Assembly (NCBI GenBank): GCA_000145985.1
Contig: CP002098.1
Coordinates: 434,001-498,000, forward strand
DNA from: Ignisphaera aggregans DSM 17230
GTDB taxonomy: Archaea > Thermoproteota > Thermoprotei_A > Sulfolobales > Ignisphaeraceae
Direction: 5' to 3'
DNA: 64,000 bases
The stretch's first letter is position 1; each line of letters begins with the position of its first letter. Positions 23,846-32,561 of this stretch are shown here, one piece after another. Below the pieces are notes generated by a model. It was not told the origin of the DNA. It searched no databases and saw nothing but the letters and a program-made list of their open reading frames with translations. Both the position numbers and the translations under genes were made by a program.

Positions 23846-26338
23846 TTATCTAAATATGTTTATTTCATACCATATGGTGCTATAGGTGTTGTTGATATAT
23901 AGAGCTCTATATCCTTCACTGGAGATCATATCTATTCTCTCTCTTGGAAGACCTCTGCTATCTAGAACATATGCAAAAGCATTATACTGTGTTTTTATCA
24001 TTATTGTTGCATTTATTCCCTCGACTATTGTTGGTGGTCTGCCCCAGTTGCCAAACGTGGTAATTTTTAATCCATATGTATCTGGAATAGATGTCATATT
24101 GGTTGTAGCTGTAAATAGCAATTTTCTAGAGTCATACTCATATATATTCATTCCAGTGTTGAATACTGCTCCAATAGCTATTACAAGTATCTTCTTTGTA
24201 TCTTTAAAGCTTTGTCCATCTAATACGTGTAGAGCTATTGTTGCATATCCATTAAGCATAGTTTCTCCAACTTCTATTACCACATCCCCAAAATCAAATC
24301 TTCTTCCACTAATAAATCCTGTTAATACTATGCTTCTCGATGTATTTACTATAAATACACATTTATCGACTCCATAGCTACAATCCCATATAAGTTCACC
24401 AGTATCACTAACATACACAGGTTTATCTGGCATACTAACATCTTTAATAGATATGATATTTGTTGATGGTCTTGTCCCATTTGTTGTAACAAGACCTACA
24501 CCATGAAGTAGTGGTATGTGTGGTGGTGCTATATGTAATCCATTTGGAAGATTCCAAACACTAGCTCTTAACGATCTTATCAACTCTATCTCTGTTTCTC
24601 TAGAGAGTTCCACTGGTACCCAGTATCTAGCTGGAGATACATCTCCTCTTATGAACAACATATACGCCGTTATCATTAGAGGCCATCTAGCTGGGTCCTG
24701 ATCAAATTCAAGGGTACCTCTTATCATCTTAGAATCAAAGACTGCTGGACCCGATGGACCGCCATAGGAGTAAGGCATTATTGCATCCCAGTCTTGGAAA
24801 GCTGCATAGGCTGGAAGGAGAATGAAGCCCTCACTTCTATACATATTTGGTGCTGGATGATTATATTCACTAACTGTATATGGCTTACCGAATATCTTTG
24901 TATATGCAAGTCTTATAATTGTGCTACCCAGGGGATTGTTAACCATAGCATCGTTTACAACATAGAAATCATTTCCACTGCCAACAGGATATCTCCAGTA
25001 GTGGTGAGTATCAACAACATCTAGGTTTTGCTGTATATTTGGTGTTCCACCAAATACAACTTGTGTACCTATGACAAGCTGTTTAACACCTATCTCCTCC
25101 TTCAAATATCTGTACATCTCCATGTAGAAATCATATTCTAGTCTCCACAGAAACTCCACCCAATCCCTCTGAGCAGTCTCTGGACGTGTCCTATATTCAT
25201 CCAATGTAAATATCTTTATAGCACCATTTTCAAGATATTCACCTGGTTTTAGTGAGCCCCAGCTCTTTAGCAAGTTCTGTGTAGATCCATATTTCTCCAA
25301 TAGATATTCATTCCATTTCTTCTGAAGCTCATTCTTAAATAGCATTGGAAGTCTGTCTATAGCTCCATCAAGCCAGCCAAATATTATTCCATATTCATTT
25401 AGAACCTCTATAAATGCAATTGCAGGTTCATCCTTATATGCAACACCGGTATATCCATTCACATGTGTAAACAGTTTATATGCAAACTCTTTAACTAGTT
25501 GTTTCGCAGGTTCGTAGAAGAATGGCAAAATATGTTTATCCTTCACCTGCTGTATCTGATCCACCTCCTTAGGAAGTCCATCATATGAAGAATAGCTCCT
25601 ATAACACATAAGATTTATATCCACATATATTCCATTCTCCTTAAGTTTGTATATCAGATAATCAAGTCTATCGAGCTTCTGTGGATCAAGTTCTCTTGTA
25701 CTTGGTATCTTAAAGATGTTGCGTGATGGATCCCAGTTTTGATCCATTGCATGTATCCTAACCAGATTCACACCATATTTAGCTAGTCTCTCTACATACT
25801 GATCTACTATAGATGGTGGTGCAAAGATCCAGGAGCCAACAACACTAACTCCCAAGAACTTGATTCTCTTATCACCAACATATAGATGGCCATCTGAACC
25901 CACATAAACAAAACCATACTTTCCAGCGGGTTTATCTAAATACTGTGAGAGGTCGAATGATGAAGCTGCATTGTCGTTCCATGGAAGGACAAATTCAAAG
26001 AGTTTTTGCTCTGTACCTCGCGTTATTATCGTAGTAGTAGGTGTGGGCATAGATGTTATAGTTATGGTCTGAGGTATTAATTCTGTTGTTGTCACAGTCT
26101 CAACAATAGTTGTAGGCTGTGTAACCGTAAGTTTTGTAGTTAGTGTAGTTGGTATAGTTGTAGTAGTTGTAGCTGTCATCAATATGGTTTCAGTAGCTAT
26201 TTGTGTAAATGTCGTTGTACTTACTACAGTTTGTGTTACTGTGGTTGATGGCATTATATTTGTAAAAGGCGCTACTGCTATACCAACTATAATCCCTACA
26301 ACAATTCCTATTGCTAATAACAACACAAGTCTGTTCAT
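23846..26338 (-). CDS. Cell-surface multidomain cellulase, EBI-244-like (GH5-type TIM barrel)
   Basis: An 830-residue protein with an N-terminal membrane anchor or signal (about 4-24), a Thr-rich glycosylatable stalk (about 31-106), a short beta-rich segment, then a TIM-barrel hydrolase (about 155-600) and C-terminal beta-rich domains (about 600-830). Catalytic candidates are Glu315 in EVLNEYG (acid/base) and Glu491 in TVSEYNHP (nucleophile), with HAMDQNWD and DTHHYWRY as substrate-cleft motifs. Length and domain order resemble EBI-244, a cellulase from an archaeal enrichment whose relatives include Ignisphaera. Expected to cut beta-1,4-glucan or mannan outside the cell. Start preceded by GGGTGGGTG. 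Specificity not determinable. Confidence 0.82.
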   Translation of the reverse strand: MNRLVLLLAIGIVVGIIVGIAVAPFTNIMPSTTVTQTVVSTTTFTQIATETILMTATTTTTIPTTLTTKLTVTQPTTIVETVTTTELIPQTITITSMPTPTTTIITRGTEQKLFEFVLPWNDNAASSFDLSQYLDKPAGKYGFVYVGSDGHLYVGDKRIKFLGVSVVGSWIFAPPSIVDQYVERLAKYGVNLVRIHAMDQNWDPSRNIFKIPSTRELDPQKLDRLDYLIYKLKENGIYVDINLMCYRSYSSYDGLPKEVDQIQQVKDKHILPFFYEPAKQLVKEFAYKLFTHVNGYTGVAYKDEPAIAFIEVLNEYGIIFGWLDGAIDRLPMLFKNELQKKWNEYLLEKYGSTQNLLKSWGSLKPGEYLENGAIKIFTLDEYRTRPETAQRDWVEFLWRLEYDFYMEMYRYLKEEIGVKQLVIGTQVVFGGTPNIQQNLDVVDTHHYWRYPVGSGNDFYVVNDAMVNNPLGSTIIRLAYTKIFGKPYTVSEYNHPAPNMYRSEGFILLPAYAAFQDWDAIMPYSYGGPSGPAVFDSKMIRGTLEFDQDPARWPLMITAYMLFIRGDVSPARYWVPVELSRETEIELIRSLRASVWNLPNGLHIAPPHIPLLHGVGLVTTNGTRPSTNIISIKDVSMPDKPVYVSDTGELIWDCSYGVDKCVFIVNTSRSIVLTGFISGRRFDFGDVVIEVGETMLNGYATIALHVLDGQSFKDTKKILVIAIGAVFNTGMNIYEYDSRKLLFTATTNMTSIPDTYGLKITTFGNWGRPPTIVEGINATIMIKTQYNAFAYVLDSRGLPRERIDMISSEGYRALYINNTYSTIWYEINIFR

Positions 26339-26611
26339 AATTCACCCACCCTATTCAATAGTAGCTATTTTTGAAAATAAAAACTTATGAATGAATCAAT
26401 ATGTTAAACATGAAGAATTGTAAGAGAGGTGTGATTTCCTATAAAGACAGAGCAATTTGTTGTTATATAAATCTCCACCTCGTCACAAACATTGTATTGA
26501 AAATCAATAATTATCTATAAGGTTAATGAGTTCTGCATCTAGCTGATAACTTATAAGCCTTATATCTTCTCTACATAATCCTCCCAACTTCCTTCTTAGA
26601 GTATCATAAGG

Positions 26612-26750
26612 CTATTCATCAACTCCCTCCGATATTATAGAATATTGTATCTTAATCCCATTATCCTCAGAAACAGATATTATAGCTCTAGCAACATCTA
26701 GTGGAGATCCTCTAGATACCTTATATCTCAATCTCTCTAGCCAAGAGATT
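26612..26750 (-). pseudogene. C-terminal remnant of an unrecognised gene fused to the ECF-ATPase relic
   Basis: The minus-strand frame from about 26803 to 26612 starts in the ECF ATPase relic (SMGQLQRVLLASII) and after 'TLE' passes into ISWLERLRYKVSRGSPLDV and on to a terminal EGVDE. This part looks like a real protein C-terminus (charged, amphipathic) but is not part of the ECF ATPase. The junction at about 26750 is therefore a rearrangement point. The parent family is not recognised. Confidence 0.45.
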
Positions 26751-26868
26751 TCTAGAGTTATTATTGATGCTAGTAGAACTCTTTGTAGTTGTCCCATAGA
26801 CAATGTGTTTATCTGTCTATTTCTAAGATTCTCTATACTCCCATTATCCTTAGAGCTCTGTTAACCCT
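26751..26868 (-). pseudogene. Fragment of a second ECF ATPase gene (middle part)
   Basis: Matches 11946-12062 of the intact ECF ATPase gene with over 90% identical bases by eye, including a run of some 30 identical bases around ATAGACAATGTGTTTATCTG. It covers the signature-motif region. A one-base insertion (CTCCC against CCC, near 26840) breaks the frame. Confidence 0.85.
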
Positions 26869-26869
26869 A

Positions 26870-27030
26870 CAACAAGTGCAAATATTCCTAGATATGTTGT
26901 TATACCCATTAATGCATAGAGAGATGCATTAAATACTATCAACGCTGTATCTCTAATACTCATCAATTCTCATACGATAGAAAGATATTCGCCAAATATA
27001 AAAACTCTATAACACCTGGTGGTAAACAGG
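26870..27030 (-). pseudogene. Fragment of a second ECF S-component gene with its upstream region
   Basis: 26870-26963 matches 15561-15654, the 5' end of the S-component gene (ATG equivalent at 26963). 26964-27030 matches its upstream region 15655-15720, including AAATATAAAAA and CTCTATAACAC. It is joined directly to the ATPase relic, so the kinase, first ATPase and T genes of this copy have been deleted. Confidence 0.85.
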
Positions 27031-27039
27031 ACCAAAATG

Positions 27040-27048
27040 TTTAAAAAA
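27040..27048 (+). promoter_or_regulatory. Candidate TATA box of the bactofilin-like gene
   Basis: TTTAAAAAA about 25 bp before the ATG at 27066, spacing that predicts a leaderless transcript. Confidence 0.4.
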
Positions 27049-27065
27049 CCTTAGATAGCTCTGTA

Positions 27066-27731
27066 ATGCAGATGTCTATGGCTATAGAGGAACTTAATGT
27101 CTCTGGAAATATAAGGTTGAAGGGACCTATAAAGATCGGTCATGTTAAGGTTTCTGGAGCTATTGTTATAGATGGCTCTGTAGATGGTAATGATATAGAT
27201 GTTGCTGGGGTTATGAAGATAGATGGAGATCTATCTGTATTTAGTCTAGATGTAGCTGGAGCTATAAGAGTTAGTGGATTGATAAGAGCTAAACAGATAT
27301 TTGTTTCTGGGGATATAAGATCTGAAAAGGGGATAGAGTCTGAGAGAATTGTTGTTAAGGGAAAAGCATCTAGTAGCTATATGAAGGGTATTGAGATAAG
27401 ATTATCTGGAGAGATGTATATTGATAGAATTATAGCTAATAAGATATATATAGCTAAGGATACAGAGGTAAGAGGCTCTATAGAAGCATGCGAGATTGTT
27501 GTTGATAGGGGGGCTGAGATAGAGAGGGTATATGGAAGAACTATAGACATAGGGAGAGATGCAGAGATTAAGATTGTTGAAGGTGAAAATATATCTATTG
27601 AGAAGGGAGCTGAGGTATCCCTGGTTAGATATGTAAAGAGTATAAATATTGCAAAGGATGTTGATATAGAGAAGATTGAGAGGATAGAGAAGATATCTAT
27701 AGATCTAGAGTACTGCTATCACCAGCCATAG
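27066..27731 (+). CDS. Bactofilin-like polymer-forming beta-helix protein
   Basis: A 221-residue protein made almost wholly of short repeating beta-strands: 'VSGxIxIxGxVxGxxIDVAG' repeated about every 16-20 residues in the first half, then more charged strands. This matches the polymer-forming cytoskeletal (bactofilin/DUF583) right-handed beta-helix. There is no signal peptide or membrane segment, so it is cytoplasmic. Bacterial bactofilins build filaments that organise shape or envelope; the archaeal role is unknown. ATG codons at 27066, 27072 and 27078 are all possible. The MFS gene follows 64 bp downstream. Confidence 0.7.
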   Translation: MQMSMAIEELNVSGNIRLKGPIKIGHVKVSGAIVIDGSVDGNDIDVAGVMKIDGDLSVFSLDVAGAIRVSGLIRAKQIFVSGDIRSEKGIESERIVVKGKASSSYMKGIEIRLSGEMYIDRIIANKIYIAKDTEVRGSIEACEIVVDRGAEIERVYGRTIDIGRDAEIKIVEGENISIEKGAEVSLVRYVKSINIAKDVDIEKIERIEKISIDLEYCYHQP

Positions 27732-27795
27732 AATATATTATAGAGATACCTAGTAGCTCTATCCAAAAGATATATTCATCTATATTGGTGTTTAT

Positions 27796-28965
27796 ATGCA
27801 TAGATATATAATTGCATTGCTATGCCTTGGATATACAACAACAGCAGTTATACAGCTCTCAACATTCAATACACTAATACCATATATCTCTAGAGAACTA
27901 GGATTCTCAATAGATCTTGCAGGGATTCTTATATCTCTAGGAGCTTTTGCATCATTGTTTATGCCTCCTATTATAAGCTATACAATGGATAGATATAGTA
28001 TCTCAAAGATTATCCTAGCTACACTAGCTATATTCACAATATCTAATCTAGCTATATCATTATCACAAAACATCTTTGTAATAGCTATCGCAAGACTTTT
28101 AATTGGTATGTCAATGCCATTTACATGGCCTATATGCTCAAGGATAGTTACAGAATATATCCCGAGACATAGGCAGAGTCTATATACATCTATATATGAT
28201 TCTGGATCCTTGATAGGATTAACAATAAGCTATCTTATAGCATCTCTCCTAGAGAATAGCTGGAGAATATGTCTTATGGTTATAAGCATTATACCTATAG
28301 CATTTGGTATAATCTATATAGCTATAAATAGATCTTCACCTATAGAGATATCGTCTAGAAGAGGTAGTAGTCAATCTATAGATAGTGGTAAAGTATATCG
28401 CTACCTCCTAGTACTCTTCCCAGCATTTTTCCTAGGATTATTTCAATGGAACCTGGCTCTCTCATGGCTATCTACATATCTTATCAATGAGCTTAGCTAT
28501 AGACTCATAGATATAGCTCTCTATATGGTTCTAATGAGCTTTATAGGTGTTTCTATAGAGATTTTCTCTGGATATCTATCGGATAGAATCGGAGATGTTA
28601 GGGGTGTTATAAAAGCTATAAATATAGGTTTTATATCTACATCAATAATATTTATATTAATACCATTTTCATCTGATAGATACATAAAGTTTATGATGGT
28701 TTCGTCAACACTAGCATTATTTAGAATATCTGCACCGGCTCTATGGTCTCTAATAGGATTTGTTATACCTAGAGAGTTTCTAGCTAGGTTTAGCTCTATA
28801 TATACTTTGGGAGGACCTCTATCAGGAATATTTACAACATTGGTAAGTGGCTATATAGCACACATATATGGATCTTTCAACTATAGCTTTATTCTGGCTG
28901 GCATAGTAACACTATTATCATCAATGCTATATACATACTCTATACATTTAGTAAATAAACAATAG
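27796..28965 (+). CDS. Major facilitator superfamily permease
   Basis: A 389-residue protein with about 12 transmembrane helices and a central hydrophilic loop (about 180-200, RSSPIEISSRRGSSQS). The MFS A-motif-like loops are present: YTMDRYSISKI after helix 2 and GYLSDRIGDVRG in the second half. The family moves small solutes by secondary transport; the substrate cannot be deduced. It is convergent with the dehydrogenase downstream (ends abut). Confidence 0.85.
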   Translation: MHRYIIALLCLGYTTTAVIQLSTFNTLIPYISRELGFSIDLAGILISLGAFASLFMPPIISYTMDRYSISKIILATLAIFTISNLAISLSQNIFVIAIARLLIGMSMPFTWPICSRIVTEYIPRHRQSLYTSIYDSGSLIGLTISYLIASLLENSWRICLMVISIIPIAFGIIYIAINRSSPIEISSRRGSSQSIDSGKVYRYLLVLFPAFFLGLFQWNLALSWLSTYLINELSYRLIDIALYMVLMSFIGVSIEIFSGYLSDRIGDVRGVIKAINIGFISTSIIFILIPFSSDRYIKFMMVSSTLALFRISAPALWSLIGFVIPREFLARFSSIYTLGGPLSGIFTTLVSGYIAHIYGSFNYSFILAGIVTLLSSMLYTYSIHLVNKQ

Positions 28966-29847
28966 CTATTCCCTCACAATATTCCTACCCCTTTTAGCTA
29001 ACTCAACTAGGTATTCCCCTATCTTAGTATAGTCGAAATCTCCATAGCCTTCAGCTGTAGCTAATGTTAATAGATTTGATATTGAGCTACTTATAAATGC
29101 TGGAATATTCTTAATCTGAAGGGTTTTTGCGACATAGCTATAATCCTTTGCTGCAAGTCTAAGTCTGAAGCTAGGCTCTTTAACAGGACCTGTAACCCTA
29201 TGCCAGTATCTCTCGATAGCTGTTCCAAACCATAGATTCTTAGCTATTTCTCTAAAGAGCTCTTTATCTATACCCCATGCCTCTAACATAGCTAGACTCT
29301 CAGATAATACTATTGGGAATGACATTCCGACATTGTTTAGAGCAAGTTTTAATACAGATGCCTTTGGTATTTCTCCAACATATATAGACTTAGAGCTATA
29401 GAGATCTATAACACCTCTAGCCTCTCTATAAACATTCTCATCACCTGCAACTATAGATAGAAGACTACAGCTCTTAGCAGCATCAACACTTCCATATACT
29501 GGAGCCTCCAGATACCTCTTACCAATATTCTCATATATATACATACTCATCATCGGTGTAATGGTACTAGCATTAATTATTATAGAGCTATTCTTTGAAT
29601 ATACAATACCATTAGAACCAAATACAACATCTCTTAGTGCATCATCATCAGCTACAAAGACTATTATAAACATAGCTCTATCAGCTACCTCCCTAGGACT
29701 ATCAACAACAACACAATTAACCTCTCTACACAGTGCTTCAGCTCTAGATCTAGTTCTATTATATACAACTACACCTATATTCTTATTCCTTAGACATCTA
29801 ACAAGATTAGATCCCATTAAACCTAGACCAACAATACCTATATCCAT
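28966..29847 (-). CDS. Beta-hydroxyacid dehydrogenase (3-hydroxyisobutyrate / 6-phosphogluconate dehydrogenase family)
   Basis: NAD(P)-dependent oxidoreductase of about 293 residues. The N-terminal Rossmann fold is GIVGLGLMGSNL, with NRTRSRAE at the end of the second strand (Arg/Thr there favours NADP). The substrate-binding block is EAPVYGSVDAAKSCSL, and the catalytic Lys is in LKLALNN. Relatives reduce or oxidise 3-hydroxyisobutyrate, tartronate semialdehyde, succinic semialdehyde or similar. The first ATG-like start gives MMHMD; the ATG at 29847 fits the family N-terminus and a GTGTGATG site. Confidence 0.85.
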   Translation of the reverse strand: MDIGIVGLGLMGSNLVRCLRNKNIGVVVYNRTRSRAEALCREVNCVVVDSPREVADRAMFIIVFVADDDALRDVVFGSNGIVYSKNSSIIINASTITPMMSMYIYENIGKRYLEAPVYGSVDAAKSCSLLSIVAGDENVYREARGVIDLYSSKSIYVGEIPKASVLKLALNNVGMSFPIVLSESLAMLEAWGIDKELFREIAKNLWFGTAIERYWHRVTGPVKEPSFRLRLAAKDYSYVAKTLQIKNIPAFISSSISNLLTLATAEGYGDFDYTKIGEYLVELAKRGRNIVRE

Positions 29848-29911
29848 ATGCATCACACAGCTATGTATATATCCAAAAGACTAAAATATTATTATGTTTT
29901 CTATAGCACGG

Positions 29912-31060
29912 CTATGGATAGCTCCTTATTCTTTGTCTAATCGCTAGATATACTGGGACTAGAATAGATATTGTTATAGCGATAAATACAGTAGGCTGTG
30001 TTGGTATAACACCTTTATCTTTGTATGGAATATTAAGTGCATATACAATCCATCTACGTTCAGAATCTCCTGCAACATATACTGTATACTCATCTGCTAC
30101 TACCCTAGGTACAACAATACTATTTTGAAGCGTTATAGAGCCAATAATGCTTAGATTCTTATCCATTATAGTTATATAGCTACCACTAAAGCCATATATC
30201 CTATCCGAGTCGCATAATAGAGATAGAAAATCGAAACTATAATCACTACTTCTATGTATCGCTACAGGATTTCCAAACATATCAAACTTCATAATACTTG
30301 AACCCCTAGAACGTATTCCAGATATATAGGCATATCCATTAGAATCAAAACACATTGATGATACTGCATCAAGGATATACTCATCATCCCCACGATATGT
30401 AATAATCTTCTTAACACTAAAATCTCTATCCAGTATAGCAATAGATGTTATATTTAATCCGGGGCATACACTAATAATCCAGATATCACCTACAGCAGAG
30501 TTGATGGAGGTTTCAAGGATACAACTAAGAAAACCTTGAATATCATATTCGTGGATAGCATTTAGAAGTTCTAGATCGGGGGATCTTTTCTCTATATGGC
30601 TATGTGTATCAATATAGATATATTCGCCATCTGAAAATATTTTAAGTCCTTTAACATCGGCTTTCTTAACAATATTTAGATTCTTATCAAATACATATAG
30701 ACCTACTCCACCAATAACATATAGTTTATCTCCTAAGGCTACACAGTCTATAAATTCTCCTTCTAGTGATGTATCAATCCAAGTTTTCTCAACTCTTCCG
30801 GTATACCTATTTATAAACACTATATATGGATTATCAGGAGCTGGATAGAATGTAGGGATATGATATGTTTTTACATTGACATATCCTATAGCAACAACAT
30901 AGTTACTGAATATACATATAGATAGAAGACTATTAAGCGGTGGAACAGCTATATAACGTATCCATCTAACGCTAAAGCTATTCTCAGCATAGATCATATC
31001 TATATTAGCTAATAGAGCTAGGGATATTACTATAATTGGTATGAGCAATGATCTATACAA
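29912..31060 (-). CDS. Secreted, membrane-anchored beta-propeller-like protein
   Basis: A 382-residue protein with an N-terminal signal (about 4-25), repeated WD-like or NHL-like strands ('VFINRYTGR', 'VFDKNLNIV', 'AILDRDFSV', 'IMDKNLSII'), and a C-terminal helix (about 356-373) with a short basic tail. The repeated 'D/K-x-N/D-L/F-S' turns suggest a six- or seven-bladed propeller facing outside. No enzyme motif seen. TTG start preceded by GGTG. A TATA box lies 33 bp upstream. Function unknown; perhaps binding or sensing at the cell surface. Confidence 0.7.
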   Translation of the reverse strand: MYRSLLIPIIVISLALLANIDMIYAENSFSVRWIRYIAVPPLNSLLSICIFSNYVVAIGYVNVKTYHIPTFYPAPDNPYIVFINRYTGRVEKTWIDTSLEGEFIDCVALGDKLYVIGGVGLYVFDKNLNIVKKADVKGLKIFSDGEYIYIDTHSHIEKRSPDLELLNAIHEYDIQGFLSCILETSINSAVGDIWIISVCPGLNITSIAILDRDFSVKKIITYRGDDEYILDAVSSMCFDSNGYAYISGIRSRGSSIMKFDMFGNPVAIHRSSDYSFDFLSLLCDSDRIYGFSGSYITIMDKNLSIIGSITLQNSIVVPRVVADEYTVYVAGDSERRWIVYALNIPYKDKGVIPTQPTVFIAITISILVPVYLAIRQRIRSYP

Positions 31061-31092
31061 ATCGTTGCACCCTATCTCTCCTGTTGAAAAGA

Positions 31093-31102
31093 CTTTATAA
31101 AT
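31093..31102 (-). promoter_or_regulatory. TATA box of the beta-propeller gene
   Basis: ATTTATAAAG on the minus strand, 33 bp before the TTG start at 31060. Confidence 0.5.
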
Positions 31103-31151
31103 ATATGGTTTATATATAAATCTAGTGAATGAGTATAGGAGATGTAAAAAA

Positions 31152-32297
31152 TTAGGCTTCTATAGGTCTATACATAAGGTTTTCTAGGAATCTTATTCTC
31201 TTCTCTATTGGTGGATGTGTTGATAATATTTCTTCTAGTCCAAAGAATGGTTCTGCTAATGCATATATGAATAATGCTTTTATCTTGCTATCCTCTAACC
31301 ATCTCTTAGCACCATAGCTTCTATAGTATGTATCTAGAGATTCTAGAGCATTTATCATAGCTCTTGGCGATGTTACTTTAGCCCCATGTGCATCTGCATA
31401 GTATTCTCTTAGTCTTGATAGTGCTAGTACTGCTATCTGTATCAATATACTTACGACTATTAATATTATTCCTGCTATTAATAGGAGTACTCCTCCAGAT
31501 GACTCTCTCCTCCTATTGCTTCCACCACCATCGACATATCTATATGTCATACCTGCAAACATTAGAAATCTTCCAAGGAAGTATATAACTGATGGGAATA
31601 AACCAAATATCATCATTATAGCATTATCTCTATGCTTATGATGACCAAGCTCATGTCCTATGACAGCCTCTAGCTCCTCCCTACTCCTAACAGTCTTCAT
31701 AAGACCTCTTGTTACAGCTACATACCTCCCCATTACAGGTGATGAATATGCAAATGCATTTGGTATAGGCATATCTGCTACCATAGCCTTTGGAGGCTCT
31801 ATACCAGCTCTCATAGCAACTCTATTAACTATCTCCTGAAGCTCTGGATCATATCTACAGCCATATGACAAGTTTATGAGTGCTGGAGAGATAAGCCAGG
31901 ATATAAATGATGGTATAGCTGCAAAGAGAAATGCTATAAGACCTACGGTTGTTACAAACTCTACTCCAAAGATATATGCAAGTGCTGCTATAACAAATAT
32001 TGTTGCTCCTATAACAGCTGTTGATGTTGATATCATAGCTGATCTAAGATGATCCATATCTACAGGTATTCTATTCCTAATAAACCTCTCTAAACCAATA
32101 CCAGCTAGTATCAGGGTTGTAATCGCTACTGCATATGCAGCTATATCAATAAGCCACCAACTCCACCAAAACGGAAATAGACCCCAGCTAAATCCTATCC
32201 CTGGTAGTAGTACAGATATTATTAGCTGAACAACTGTTAGCACAAGTATTGTTATTGCTAACAGACTTAGTATTAGCAAAAGCTTTCCTCTAACCAT
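31152..32297 (-). CDS. htpX: HtpX-like membrane zinc metalloprotease (M48)
   Basis: A 381-residue integral membrane peptidase. Helices lie at about 5-30, 45-68, 90-115 and 118-140. The zinc motif HELGHHKH (about 218-225) follows EELEAVIG, then more membrane segments and the third ligand region REYYADAHGA. HtpX degrades misfolded membrane proteins and acts in envelope stress. Length and order match archaeal HtpX. It is followed by a 263-bp spacer with no gene. Confidence 0.93.
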   Translation of the reverse strand: MVRGKLLLILSLLAITILVLTVVQLIISVLLPGIGFSWGLFPFWWSWWLIDIAAYAVAITTLILAGIGLERFIRNRIPVDMDHLRSAMISTSTAVIGATIFVIAALAYIFGVEFVTTVGLIAFLFAAIPSFISWLISPALINLSYGCRYDPELQEIVNRVAMRAGIEPPKAMVADMPIPNAFAYSSPVMGRYVAVTRGLMKTVRSREELEAVIGHELGHHKHRDNAIMMIFGLFPSVIYFLGRFLMFAGMTYRYVDGGGSNRRRESSGGVLLLIAGIILIVVSILIQIAVLALSRLREYYADAHGAKVTSPRAMINALESLDTYYRSYGAKRWLEDSKIKALFIYALAEPFFGLEEILSTHPPIEKRIRFLENLMYRPIEA

Positions 32298-32519
32298 AGC
32301 CTAGACCTCTAGAAACACAATGCCTCTAGATGCTTATTAGCTTTAAATATAGTGAAGCAAAGACAATCAGACAAATGCCTTTACATCACATCTCAGAACC
32401 GGGGACATTCTTCATCCATTTATAGATGTATGTAGTAGATTATTAAATTATTATTATCTTTGTAGACTATCCTCATAGACATATTTCTACTACTTCTCTA
32501 TATAGCTATTTAGAAAAAG

Positions 32520-32527
32520 TTTATATA
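32520..32527 (+). promoter_or_regulatory. TATA box of the MscS-TM-like gene
   Basis: TTTATATA preceded by an A-rich BRE-like AGAAAAAG run, 35 bp before the ATG at 32562. Confidence 0.5.
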
Positions 32528-32561
32528 TTTAGGAAATAATATATGTGAGTGGGATAGAGAT

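Larger units (their letters stand above)
26339..27065. other. Intergenic stretch with ECF-operon relics
   Basis: About 730 bp. 26400-26600 shows nothing recognisable. 26612-26750 is the C-terminal tail of an unknown gene. 26751-26868 and 26870-27030 are fragments of a second ECF operon. The last 35 bp hold the promoter of the bactofilin-like gene. Confidence 0.6.
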
